Below the pieces are notes generated by a model. The model was given only the letters and a program-made list of their open reading frames with translations. It had not been told where the DNA came from and did not search any database. DNA of 64,000 nucleotides. Source: Acanthopleura granulata. Taxonomy: Eukaryota > Mollusca > Polyplacophora > Chitonida > Chitonidae. Positions 1 to 11,660 of the stretch are shown in pieces (position 1 is the first letter of the stretch; each line of letters starts with the position of its first letter). The stretch is from NCBI GenBank assembly GCA_016165875.1, contig JABBOT010000011.1:12463766-12527765 (forward strand). The letters run 5' to 3'. The translations under genes and the position numbers were made by a program.

Positions 1-47
1 AGATCCCAGTAATATTCATGACAATTCACATGAAGTAAAATACACTC

Positions 48-302
48 TTATTTATTTGATTGGTGTATTATGCTGTACTCAAGAATGTTTTGCTGATACA
101 AAGGCAGCCAGCATTATAGTCGGAGGAAACAGGTTAGAGCCCTGAGGGAACCCATAACCATCAGCAGCCTGCTGGCACACCTTCCCACATACAGCAGCAG
201 AGGAAACCAGGTTGAGTTGGGCTTAAACTCACAGCGATCCCATTGGTGACATACTCCTGAGACATTGCAATGTCCTAGCTTGCTGACCACATCAGCCCCC
301 AG
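48..302 (-). repeat. tRNA-headed SINE, family I
   Basis: This is a nearly full-length copy of the most common interspersed repeat in the window. Read on the minus strand it has a tRNA-like head, a conserved central domain (GGTTTCCTCC and CTTGAGTACGGCG-type words) and an AAATAAATAAA tail. On the plus strand it therefore starts with TTATTTATTTGATTGGTG. About twenty copies or fragments are present, in both orientations. The conserved core recalls the broad animal SINE superfamilies with shared central domains; that assignment is inference. This copy is diverged. Confidence 0.8.
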
Positions 303-1502
303 GTAAGATAAGATATGAGCCAGCAACAGCTGGAGTTTCTAAAAGAACAGGTATATGCAATATAAAGAAGCTAAAGTGATGAGACAAAAAAATATACTGT
401 TGCCAGAGAAAGTGTGTGTACAAGCTAAAAGATGCACCTGAACCCACAACGACCTTGAACACATAGGTCAAGGTCACAAAGAAAACAAAAAACAAAAAAA
501 TTCGCCCTTCTACATAAAAGGAGGTACAAGTCTGCTAAAAATGGATAACCCAATTCAACAGCTATGCCTCAAAGCCTTTCACAAAATATAATTTCAATGA
601 TCCTGTAAAAAATGGCAATGGTTATCCCAAACGTTGTACCATGAAATGGATGGACGGATGCCACATGTACTCCAGAGTCAATTTTAGCTGAGGTAATGAA
701 CAAGGATGACAGAGTAATGAATAAATGTTGAAGAGATAGACTGATTTTTTTAAGATACATTTTGTTGAAAATTGCTTTCTGTGTTGCTAGGCGTCTGAGG
801 GTGAAATTTGTAATTTGCTATAATCAAGATGAACCTAGGGCACGACTGATGGAACATCCCCCTTTTGTTATTGAGCTCTAAATGTGTGCAAACCCCGAGC
901 TCAATGCATGCAGTATTTTGTAAGATACCACCACATAGTACACAAAGTCAGGAATTCAATAATTTACGGTATTTAACGATGGCATATCCCCCTCATGTTA
1001 TTGTGCTCTACATGAGTGCTAACCCTAAGTTTCAATGCATGCAGTACTTTTGAAGATACCACCCCTAACATTTTGTTTAACATTGCTTTCCCTGTTATTG
1101 GACGTCAACGCCGCTCAGGGTACGACATAAGCTATGCATGTACTTAGCACAGGAGAGCCCAAAAAACGGGAGTTAGCTTATCAGAGTCAGAAAATGTTGA
1201 AATCAATTTCATGAGAGAAGAAGTCTTAGTTTCATAATGGCCAGCCAGGAATGTTCAGAAAAGGCTAACTACAAAGAGAGCAATTTTTAGAAGGTTCATG
1301 TAGGTTTGGTTGCACCCAATTCCCCTGAATGGCCTTTTGTGGAATAAAGAAAAGGTTATAGGACAACCATGACAAAGACCAAGGCCAGGACTGGCATGTG
1401 ATAAAAGCAAAATGGCTCACTGCTTGGCACTCTAATCACTGTAATTTTATTCACACATCACACAATCTACGTCTTCTGTAAGCCTGGCTGTCTTTATAAT
1501 AC

Positions 1503-4500
1503 CTGAGGAGCAGAAAATGGTTGCTAGGCGACTCCTTGCAATCTGATTCCAGGTTGTCTTCTGGAGCGTGAAGGAGGTTTCTGATCAGGTAGAAGAAATG
1601 TACCACAGCCTGGCACTGTTCATGTGCTAGAGGACCCTAGTGGGAGGAAGGAGAAGAGACACAAATCAGTGACCGAGTGAAAAAAAAAATGACAAGGCTG
1701 TGACAGGTTACAGGCAAGAACAATTCTTTGATTCTGGGAAGGAGACACCAATTCACTGATTGATTAAAAGAGATGACAATTCACTGACTAAAGGAGACAA
1801 CAATTCTTTGATTCATTAATGAGGACAATTGACTGACTGACTTAAAGAGGCTACAATTCACTGACTAGTTACAGGATGACAAATCACTACTGATTTAAAG
1901 CAAAACATCACCAGTTTATATGGATATCAACTTTTGATTCCTTAATACAGCATGTGACTTTCCATGTAAATGTGCTATGTTATTGCATGACCAAGCATTT
2001 TTTTTTCATGTTTTCAAACCACATACAGAGTAGGTCAAGGGTTTTAAATGCCCTTCCAGCTGTTTTCTACATTCATCAGTAGCAGTAATTGTAACTCAGC
2101 CTATTGATCATGACTCAGAGAATAACCAGTTGCCAGAGAGTAATATGATATTGTATTACTGGATATCAAATAACACCTACTTGTTGTCCTATCATCAAAA
2201 TGCCATCAAAAAGCCTTCTGATAACGTCCTCTGAAAGAAAAGCTTGTTTGATGTCGTACAGCAATTTGGACAGCTCCTGGATTTTATGTCCACTTTGCTG
2301 TGGCTTCCACCACTGATCTGGAGGTAACATTTCTTGTAAACATTCACTTGGCTGGGACAAGTCTGCCAGGGCACTGCAACAAAAATCAAGGCCACAACGA
2401 TGTAGCACAGCGCCCAACACATCAAAAGCAGTAACGTAATGAGCAGAACTTCTCCTTTCTGATGCTTTGCTGTCTGATACCTTCTTTGCCGTGTTGTTAC
2501 AGCTCTGATTTTGTATTACTCTTCCCACCCTAGTGGAGCAACCGGAAAGTGATGTACAATGAACTTCATATAAGAACACATGAATGGCAATATGAGTGTT
2601 GTTAACAGTTTTTAGCGGAACATCTGTACAGAACCAAATGATGATCCCTGTAGGATCTGTACTCAACGAAGTACTGAGAGGCTCTATACACAACCAAGAT
2701 GATACTGGGTTTCCACAGGGTATGCCTGGTTTCCTCCCGCCATAATGCTGATGTATTCTAGACTACGGTGTAAAGCACTAAATAAATAAATAAATGGAGC
2801 AGCTGACTTACTGCATTAACAGGTAGAAAGCACCTGGGTTCTCTTCAAAGTCCAGGTGCATCAGCAAGGGAATGAGATCCTGAAAGAAACAAAGAAACGA
2901 AGCTTCGGTAATGATGTACAATATCCATGGTAAATTATATCTATGATATATACATGTATGATAAATTGTCTCAACTTCTGCCCAAAAGTTCAATTTTAGA
3001 GGCAACTAAATGTAATGTAAAATTTTTTAAGCTGAGATTTGTATTTTTCCAGTAAGAAATCATCCCACTTTCTAAACCAATCTCGAAACGCCTTTCCGAG
3101 ATGAAAAGAATTCTTTGAATTAGGCAAAATGAACTATTCAGGCATGGACTAAATTTCAGGTCATTTTAATACCATACAGAGCAAATTATTATTTAACAAA
3201 ATGCTAACAGACAGGGAGTAAAACCAGAACAGTGAAGATAGTGTGACACTGGGAAAATTGTCACAAGTAACCACTGAAATCTGACCTCTTGTCAATTTAA
3301 ATCAGGTAGGAATTTTATTTTAACTAGCAGGGACTAAAGCATGATAGTTGGTTAATAGTCACACGTTATCAGGAAAATCTGGCCTCTAGTCAATTTACCT
3401 CAGTTTTGGTTTACTCTCATTTGTTCAAGTCAATGCTTGAACCGGGACCAATGCCATGGGCTAAAATCAAGAAATCTCTGAAATATCTCTAATTTGGGGC
3501 TAAATATGAGACATGATGGCAAGGCTATTTTCAGGGGTACTGGAGTGCCCAGAGAACGTGGTTACAGGGAAACATCACACAAAAATAAAGCTAGAGTGAA
3601 TGAAAAGAGAATTAAAAACCGTATCTAGAAATATCATCACTGAATTTTTTAGATTTTTATTCACCAAATTAAATTCAGTCAACTGTTTTGGTTGTATGGT
3701 GGGTTTATCGACCACATTGATAATGTGGTTCACCAGTGAGCTCTTGACTTTTTGTACACATTTATGCTCCTCTCTGAATTAAGTTCTTGTGAGGAGTACT
3801 CCTGTACTGTTTGCCTGTGTATGACAAAGCTAACATGACAGTAAATTTCTGCTTTAGGGTCAAAGAAAAGTAGGTGTGACGTGACTGGTAATCCACATTA
3901 TCAATGTGGTCCATGAAACCCACCATACAATCAAAACATCTGACTGTATTTAATTTGAGGGGGAAAATATCTAAAAAAATTCAGTGAAGGTATTTTAAGA
4001 GACAGTCTTTCACGTTCTTTTCATTCACCATAACTTCATTTTTCCCTTTAATTTTGTATATCAAATTTTGTTTACCAAATTAATCAACTATCTTCATGTT
4101 TCATACGTCTGTTGTTAACTTATGGATATTATCTTATGTCTGTTTATTTTGGGCACAGCCTTTACTGCCTTAGCCACGCTGTGGATCCATTCTAGGAATG
4201 AAAAACTGCCAACATTTGATCCTAAATGACAACGGGAATTTGGTTAAGGCTACATGTAGTTCTAACGCTGACCAGTGTAAAACGGAACTGACCTTCTGAA
4301 TGAAGAGTGTAAAACGGAACTGATCTTCTGAATGACCAGTGTAAAACGGAACTGACCTTCTGAATGAAGAGTGTAAAACAGAACTGACCTTCTGAATGAC
4401 CAGTGTCAAACGGAACTGATCTTCTGAATGACCAGTGTAAAACGGAAATGATCTTCTGAATGACCAGTGTCAAACGGAAAACGGAACTGACCTTCTGAAT

Positions 4501-7500
4501 GACCAGTGTCAAACAGAACTGACCTTCTGAATGACCAGTGTCAAACGGAACTGACCTTCTGAATGACCAGTGTCAAACGGAACTGATCTTCTGAATGACC
4601 AGTGTCAAACGGAAATGATCTTCTGAATGACCAGTGTCAAACGGAAAACGGAACTGACCTTCTGAATGACCAGTGTAAAACAGAACTGACCTTCTGAATG
4701 ACCAGTGTCAAACGGAAAACGGAACTGACCTTTTGAATGACCAGTGTCAAACAGAACTGACCTTCTGAATGACCAGTGTCAAATGGAACTGATCTTCTGA
4801 ATGACCAGTGTAAAAGGGAACTGACCTTCTGAATGACCAGTGTAAAACAGAACTGACCTTCTGAATGAAGAGTGTAAAGCGGAACTGATCTTCTGAATGA
4901 CCAGTGTAAAAGGGAACTGACCTTCTGAATGACCAGTCTAAAACAGAACTGACCTTCTGAATGACCAGTGTGAAACGGAAAACAGAACTGACCTTCTGAA
5001 TGACCTCCATGAGAGCGAGATGTCGCCTGAACTGCCTCTTGACTGGGTCCTCCATCTGTAGTTGATCTATCATCTCTTGCAATGTGTCTACAAGCACAAG
5101 TGAAAACTACTGGAAATCTTATCACCAAGACCATTTTAAATGAACATTGTACATGTATTTCACCTAGAGTTTTTTTTTTTAACTTTCTTCATGTGACATA
5201 TTGTGCTTCATTCTGTCGGTTCCACTCACATTATAAGGACAGTTTTCTTTATTTTGATTTGATTGATTGGTTTTTTAACACCATACTCAAGAATATTTCA
5301 CTTATACGATGGCCAGCATTGTGATGGGAGGAAACCGTACAGACATCGGGGGAAACCCCAAGACCATCTGCAGGTTGCTGGCAGACCTTCCCACGTACAG
5401 CTGGAGCGGGATAGTTTTTTGTGAAGTTTGATTAATTTCTTATCAGAAGTGTTGGCATTAAAAGTATCATTTTAAGGCTGTCATGCACTACTAACACATC
5501 ATTTTTACTGGCCAAAATCTAGGTAAAATACAGTAGTTTGAAAGAGCTCAAAGTAACGTGTCAGAGAAGCAGTCATCTGAACATTTACTACCAGTAACAT
5601 TGTAAATTCACAACACATTCATGTCACATTGAAAACATTCCCCAACTTACTGTAATTTCCATTCTTGTGAAACATGTGTGGCAACATTTAGTTTTACTGA
5701 TATCTTAATATCTGCTCGTCAATACGGCATCATTTTCTGACTTTGGAAATTCTGTTCTTTTCCACATGGCAACATTTACTGACTATATAAATTCTGTTCT
5801 TTTCCACATGGCAACATTTACTGACTATATAAATTCTGTTCTTTTCCACATGGCAACATTTACTGACAATATAAATTCTGTTCTTTTCCACATGGCAACA
5901 TTAACTGACTATATAAATTCTGTTCTTTTCTACATGGCAACATTTACTGACTATATAAATTCTTTTCTTTTCCACATGCCAACATATACTGACACTTTAA
6001 AGTCTGCTATGGTCAACGTGACAGCATTTACAGTTGTTCTGATACTGTGAATTCTGCTCTTGTTCGGAAACATATACCCGACTTTCTAAATTCTGTTCTT
6101 GTCAACACAGAAACATATACTGACTTTCTAAATTCTGCTCTTGTCAACACGGAAACATATACTGACTTTCTAAATGCTGTTCTTGTCAACACGGAAACAT
6201 ATACTGACTTTCTAAATGCTGTTCTTGTCAACACGGAAACATATAATGACTTTCTAACTTCTGTTCTTGTCATCAACAAATCTCAAATTTAAACTGCAGT
6301 GAACACATGTTACTGATCATGTTAAAAAGTAGTAAGTCAAAGTGTTATCAGCAATGCAAGACATGTCACTTATCAAGCATCTTTAAAGACACAGGTTGAA
6401 AATTTTTTATCTAAAATCGTTACATTTCAGATAAACATTATTAAAAACCATGTATGATCTTCTGGGCAGTTAGTGAAAAAAAACCCAAAAAAAAACCCCA
6501 AAAAAACCCCAGAATCCCTGACAACTCCTGAAAACTTTCATCTCTGACGATGGGATGACTGCCGAGGGTACCCACCTTCACACTCCTCGGCCACGATGTA
6601 GGAGTCAGCCAGGTAATATCCCAGATTCTCACCAAAGGCATTCGCCCCATATGCGTTCATCATAAGCCACTCCATTTTGCACTGTATACAACCTGAAAAT
6701 AACAGACAAAGCAGAGCCTGAGGATTAAATCTGGTGACAGCAGACCTGTTTAAAAGAAAATACAATGAAACACTAGACCAAATTCATATAAAAGTAAACT
6801 AAACTATACTGTATGGAAAGCATATTCCTCACAAAGCTTAAAGGATTAGTGTCCAGATTTTGTTACTGGTTACCTAATTATAAAGATTATAACCTGTTTA
6901 CACAGTACATCAAAAGGAGGGATTCCGAGAATCATAATAATGACTTTGAATCTGCCAAAAACAATAGATTTACTGCACAAGCTGACCTCCAGCCGGGTGC
7001 CCTGTACAGCTCAGTGGGTGACATGTGGATATAACCTGGGAATTAGTAAAAAAATAACATCATTTTCGAGATGGATTCTAGCTACCCAGAAGCAGACATA
7101 CAGCCGTATTACTTTGAAGCCATACCGGACGACGATGTTTCGATTTATGACACTGATATCTCTGGCCAGACTTTGGTTTTCGAGTTTTCAGAAGATGCCT
7201 GTTGTGACTCTTGTAGTTTTCATTTAATACTAAACTAAATGTTAAAGCTCACAAATGTTGTGCTTACATGACCTCCTTCGGCGAGGGCTATTGACTGTTA
7301 GCGGAAATTAATGCATAAAACCAACCTCATTATCCTGCGATTTCATATGCTTTATTACCCAGAATACTGTACACTTCTGGAATATTTTTTTACATCTCAA
7401 TACAACAATGTATACAGGGGTAACTAATTATGAATAACTGCTAAACCTGGACACTGACCCTTTAAAATGCGTAACCGTTCTGTATACATATACCCCAGAA

Positions 7501-8775
7501 ATCCCACAGTTCAAACTACACAGGAAAAAGCATCAATGTGCCACCAAGTTATCAATTTTAGTTAATCAAGCTAAGCAACGGGTATAAGTGACACGAACAA
7601 GTGGAGGGTATCCAAGACATAACATCATGTATCTAGTTCCTCTGATATAATGTATCCCTAGGCCTGTGATAAAAAATTGATTACCAGAGCTACCAAGCCT
7701 ACCAGAAAATATGGTTGTGGCTGTTTAGTGGTGTTTCAATCAACCACTTGTCCAAAAGAGCTACGGTTAAATTATCTGCTGTCTTTTCATTTCACCGAAA
7801 GTGCTTTGCTAAAGGAATATAACATACATGTACTTCTTCATTAGTGCTCCACAAACATTATTACGCCAAGATTATGTATATACTATGAGGTGGGCCCAAA
7901 TAACCATCATAACTGAAAAACATTTTCAATTGCTCTTTTCTCCTGAAAGAGAAAGTCAAACTACGTTTTAAATACGATATCTGCAAATAAACTTTCACCC
8001 TCTTTCATCTGACTTTGGCGTTGTTTGTATGTTTTTAATTCCTGCAGAACAAACATTGAAGATCCTAGTGTCAGTATGTACTCACCATGACTGTATCGTA
8101 TGTGAACATGTCATGTATTCACGTTATGTACTTGCAAGAATCTGTCCGATTGTGAAAATAACTTCTTGCAGTGAAGCAATGGAGTGAGGGAGTAAACAGG
8201 TTTACAGGTTATTTTCAGGACGTCCAGATTGTTAATTTAACCTGAGAAGTTTGTCATGAAAGGCTATATGCTTACACTCAACGTGTTAAAAACTGATGAA
8301 CACCTTTGAACTGCGTGCAAATAACATAACAACAGACATTATCAGCCACGGATTCCATGTAGGATGTAACATCACACTTTTTTGGGTGCAAAAAAAAAAA
8401 ACCCATTCTGACTCTAAAATTTCTACAACAGACTTTTAAGTTTACTGACAAAAAATAACCATTACTTTGCCCTAAGATTATACATGTAATGACCAATATT
8501 GATCCACACAATATCAGAGGCTCTTTCTGAACTGTTCAAGATTTTAACAGGTTAATTGTGTACAAAGTTACGCATGAAATTAAATCCTCCAAGTAGACTA
8601 ATCCTTCACCTGTCAGTTGTGTATCATCCACAGGGGTTCCAACCAGGTATTGTAAAGAGAAGACTGAAGATGTTAAATGTGTAATGAGACCGATCAACTG
8701 AACTCCATACCAGTGGATCTTTCTAAACTGTTCCTCGTTATCCGTGGCAGCCAGATACAACACGCGACATGGCTT
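1503..8775 (-). CDS. Unrecognised multi-exon protein gene (partial)
   Basis: Six internal exons join on the minus strand, 5' to 3': about 8775-8610, 6692-6576, 5087-4993, 2879-2812, 2673-2181 and 1636-1503. Phases agree at every junction: G|GT, G|AC, AAG|GAT, CA|T and CAA|GGT. The acceptors at 6693 (TTTTCAG), 2880 (TTTCTTTCAG) and 1637 (CCTCCCACTAG) are strong. The joined reading frame is open for about 350 residues. It contains FRKIHWYGVQLIGLITHL, MEWLMMNAYGANAFGENLGY, QFRRHLALMEVIQK, DLIPLLMHLDFEENPGAFYL and HEQCQAVVHFFYLIRNLLHA. It is leucine-rich and helical, with no clear signal peptide or catalytic motif, and may be an ARM/HEAT-like scaffold (inference). Neither first nor last exon was identified; the last exon found ends in phase 2, so at least one more lies at lower coordinates. 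The acceptor of the 8.7 kb exon is uncertain because the frame stays open upstream. I do not recognise the family. Confidence 0.75.
1735..1895. repeat. Degenerate tandem repeat
   Basis: Diverged repeats of GACAATTCACTGACT / GACAACAATTCTTTGATT words with irregular spacing, lying just upstream (minus-strand sense) of the 1.5 kb exon of the unrecognised gene. No coding signal was seen. Confidence 0.5.
2708..2796 (+). repeat. SINE family I, 3' fragment
   Basis: Diverged 3' part of the SINE, with a GGTTTCCTCCCGCCATAATG core word, an ACGGTGTAAAGCACTA tail word and AAATAAATAAATAAATG. It fills much of the short intron between the 2.67 and 2.81 kb exons of the minus-strand gene. Confidence 0.65.
3597..4051. 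mobile_element. Palindromic TTAA MITE, family B copy 1
   Basis: Left arm words (GAATGAAAAGAGAATTAAAAACC, then CCACATTGATAATGTGGTTCACCAGTGA) return inverted in the right arm (ACTGGTAATCCACATTATCAATGTGG, then TTCTTTTCATTCACC). The right end reads TTTCCCTTTAA. A second copy lies at 43.39-43.88 kb. There is no transposase; it is non-autonomous. TTAA ends suggest piggyBac-type mobilisation (inference). Confidence 0.7.
4266..5005. repeat. 32-bp minisatellite built on an exon-intron junction
   Basis: About 22 units counted by eye, mostly 32 bp, with some 7 bp longer. On the minus strand each unit contains CATTCAGAAG followed by GTCAGTTC or ATCAGTTC, then a spacer ending in ACTGG. The last unit is the real 3' end and donor of the 4993-5087 exon. 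About 15 units keep the GT of the donor; about 7 carry AT instead. The array is intronic apart from that exon edge. Confidence 0.9.
5253..5415 (-). repeat. SINE family I, truncated
   Basis: Minus-strand copy containing GATTGATTGG, CCATACTCAAGAATATTTCA, GGGAGGAAACCG, and GGTTGCTGGCAGACCTTCCC. The tRNA-like head is missing after the core. It sits in the intron 5' of the 5.0 kb exon of the minus-strand gene. Confidence 0.8.
5700..6278. repeat. 42-bp minisatellite in two sub-families
   Basis: About 13 units of 42 bp. The left half repeats ATGGCAACATTTACTGACTA plus TATAAATTCTGTTCTTTTCC; the right half repeats CACGGAAACATATACTGACT plus TTCTAAATTCTGTTCTTGTC. The halves are recognisably the same repeat that diverged and re-expanded separately. 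Because 42 is a multiple of three, both strands are open for long stretches, which is a by-product of the period. Confidence 0.9.
6838..7465. mobile_element. TTAA-flanked MITE, family A copy 1, with small acidic ORF
   Basis: The ends are inverted: TTAAAGGATTAGTGTCCAG on the left, and CTGGACACTGACCCTTTAA on the right. Other copies lie at 39.77-40.19 kb (truncated) and 57.70-58.62 kb. Inside, a plus-strand ATG at about 7070 follows a conserved CATTTTCGAG and opens an acidic reading frame of about 53 codons (MDSSYPEADIQPYYFEAIPD...) ending in TAA. No transposase is seen. The element lies in an intron of the minus-strand gene. Confidence 0.7.
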
Positions 8776-9271
8776 GGCATGAAACGCGGTTACATGAAAA
8801 TGTGGATGTACATGTATTTGTTACTAACAGGAAGTGTAATGCACTAATGAACAAGATGATGCAAGTTTTAGCAAAACTGAAGGCTGTTTTACACAAGCAG
8901 GAGACTAGTAAAGGCAGGTTATGTTGGCAACATTAAGGATTTCCTCAAATAAACAGTCATGGTTGAGAATGTCACAAGTCGCTGAATTTCTAGGTCATAT
9001 GCATGTGTACTAATTGTACAGACACACACACATGTACAGTGCGGTACACCATTAAACACACAGACCCACAACATGCAACCTTAACCAAATGTTATAATGA
9101 AGTTACCCAACATGTTGACCTACAGTCACATAGTATTACTCTGTATGGTATATATTTTAAACAATGTAAACTAAAAAAAAAAAATACAAAGACAAGAGAT
9201 GAACACAAAAAGCTGTTTGATGACATTTCTGACACCATTTACTTCACATACACCTAGAGTTGCTTTGCAAT

Positions 9272-9456
9272 TCAGGGGTTTTTCTAGTCAAATTCTTTTC
9301 AGGAACTGGATCAATTTGAACAAATCAGAAAACTCAATATTTTTTGTCAAAATGTATCGACAAACTCAATTTATTTTAAGAAAACTCAAGACAAATTTGT
9401 CCAAAAATCAATTTTCTGATATTTCTCGCTGTGGTTACCATGATGAGAAAGTAGGT
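9272..9456 (+). mobile_element. hAT-like MITE fragment
   Basis: Begins with CAGGGGTTTTTCTAG and carries AAAACTCAATATTTTTTGTC and TGGTTACCATGATGAG. The same sequence occurs inverted at 10.94-11.13 kb. CAGGG-type ends are typical of hAT elements; there is no coding capacity. Confidence 0.6.
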
Positions 9457-10517
9457 AGAGACGCTCCTATGCAATTACCACGAACCATTACTAACGCAAA
9501 ATACATCAACAGACATGCATAATGAATAAACAAGGATCGTATCAGCCTTTTAGCATTATTTGGCATTAAGCAAGGAGACACCATTATTGTAGCACCACAT
9601 CATTTCTGACCTAGCCTAATTACATATACCAGTGAATGTAAAACTACAGCTGACGCAAAACTGTCATTTTGTGGCGAAGATTAGGGAAATAAACATTGAA
9701 AATCTTTACGTGAATGTTTTGACAGACAATAAAATCTCCCTCCTTCAGTCAATACAGCGAAAATGTACCAAAGAAATAAATCCAAAGAGGTATTTAAATG
9801 ACCCTGAGGTACCTTGAACTATTCACATTTGATGCTTTAACTGAACGAAATGAAGTTGCTTGACTTTTGCAGAAACCTTGTCTTTTTTACTCTGGACTTG
9901 CATTGACAACACTTGCATTTTTCAATTATTTATACTGATTTTAAATACCAAAATTAAACCTGATTGGGTACACTGAACGATACTCAAATTTAGTAAAAAG
10001 AGGTGATTTACATGTATCTTCCGACATTAGATGCCTCCAGAACAGGTGAGAACATTCATGTCTAATTGAGAAATCCATGTTAGGCCATTCACACTTGATT
10101 CCTAGCTCCCCATCACCAACCTTACTTCATTTAATCACCCACATGGGATTCATTATTTCATTTTTTTTCTTTTTGGGCCAGAAATTGTAGAAAAAGATGA
10201 GATTATGCCAAAATTTACATGTTGCTGCATAATGATACCGTAACAAAAAACCAAAACCAAAACTGTCCTGCCTTTTGCACCAGTTTGCCAAAATATTCTG
10301 AAGGAGAACAACGGATAAAGTATCATGGGCCTTTTATAAAGTAACAGGCCTGCTCATGTTAATTACCCCTAATGTGTACATCAAAAAGTAACACACCTGA
10401 TGTCCGCTACATGTACATTGTACCAATCCTTGGAATTACAATAGAGGCAAATCAATAAGATTAAGGATTAAACTAATCTGAATTGGATCCTGCCAGGCAG
10501 TTGTGGCACCCTACAGT

Positions 10518-10690
10518 GCAGGGTTTTTTAAAGACAAACATCTTTTATCAAGCTCAATTTGAAAAAATGCCAAAACTCAATTTTTTTCTGCGGGCCCGTA
10601 ATGTGTATAATCCCCCAAATCTATTTTGAAACACTGAATTTCAAAATATGCCAAAAACTCAATTTACACTCGTTTCTCATCAGGGTATCC
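10518..10690. repeat. Related hAT-like repeat, diverged
   Basis: Starts GCAGGGTTTTTTAAAG and contains repeated CAAAACTCAATTT words shared with the copies at 9.3 and 10.9 kb. Ends are uncertain. Confidence 0.4.
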
Positions 10691-10937
10691 CCAGGAGAAA
10701 GAGTCTAGATAAACTCCTGACAGTGATAGACACTTTGGGTGAAACTCCATTACCATGTTATGTTATTATGGAAACTGTCACCAGAAATAATAATACTGAT
10801 ATATGGTAGGGCAAATATCCTAGGAAGAGCGACTATAATCTGCACCGCAATATGTTAAGAGAAAGGAGAGAATGGATGTTTGATACTATAACTTATAGCT
10901 ACATGTACATATAGCGGTGTGTCTTTCTGTTACAGAC

Positions 10938-11132
10938 CAGGGCTTTTTCTAACCACTTACTCATCATGGTAACCACTGTGGGAAATATTGGAAAACTGAG
11001 TTTTAGACAAATTTTGCATCGTACTGTAATGAAAAAAATTGAGTTTTCGATACATTTGACAAAAAATACTGAGGTTTCTTATTTCTTCAAATTGAGTTTC
11101 TGAAAAGAAGTTGGCTATAGAGAAACCCCTGG
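10938..11132 (-). mobile_element. hAT-like MITE, best-preserved copy
   Basis: The ends are inverted: CCAGGGCTTTTTCTA on the left and TAGAGAAACCCCTGG on the right. It is the same family as the copy at 9.27 kb but in the opposite orientation. A clear 8-bp target duplication was not seen. Confidence 0.65.
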
Positions 11133-11505
11133 AGATATCAGTTTGCAGACAGAATGTTTCTGATTATGTCAGAAAACATGCTGTACAATACAGGTATCTT
11201 CAGCTATAGACCATGCGGCGGTGGGTCTGAGATACTGAATGTCAGCTGAACATGTCTACGTAAGAAATACACTGTGAAATGCTGCTGAAATGGATTCAAG
11301 TTTTTACAGAGTTTCATTATACAAACTTTGTCACGGCATGTCAACCCATGACATGTGCATTAAACAGGTTAAGCTACTGGAACAGCCATGATGACCTCGT
11401 CAGACATTTTCTAAGATTGAAACAGGCATGAGACACAGCACTGGTCTTTGCTTTCGAAGCAGTCTGATTATTGTCCTTTATACCATCAAGTATGTTTGGG
11501 TAAAG

Positions 11506-11660
11506 ATTTGTTTTATTCATTTGATTGGTGTTTTACGCCGTCCTCAAGAATATTTCAATTATACCACAGAGGCCAGCATTATGGTGGGAGGAAAGTGGGC
11601 AGAGCCAGGGGAAAACCCACGACCATCGACAGGTTGCTGGCAGACATTGTGTAAAAGAGG
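11506..11660 (-). repeat. SINE family I, truncated
   Basis: Contains TTCATTTGATTGGTGTTTTA, CGCCGTCCTCAAGAATATTT, GCCAGCATTATGGTGGGAGG and GACAGGTTGCTGGCAGACAT on the plus strand. The head is missing. Confidence 0.85.

Noticed and set aside
4170..4512. Open frames reading IQKVSSVLHWSFRRSV repeats
   Set aside because: Translation of the donor minisatellite; only the exon-adjacent part could ever be translated.
4266..5005. CRISPR-like array
   Set aside because: Units are directly adjacent without unique spacers, and the host is clearly an animal.
5766..6292. Long open frames with MATFTDYINSVLFH- and TYTDFLNAVLVNTE-type peptide repeats
   Set aside because: The period is 42 bp, a multiple of three, so both strands stay open automatically. 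There is no splice or start context.
8536..8609. Extension of the 8.7 kb exon to a second donor (ATGC|GTAACT)
   Set aside because: That donor is phase 0, while the next exon needs one carried base. The CAG|GTGAAG donor at 8610 fits.
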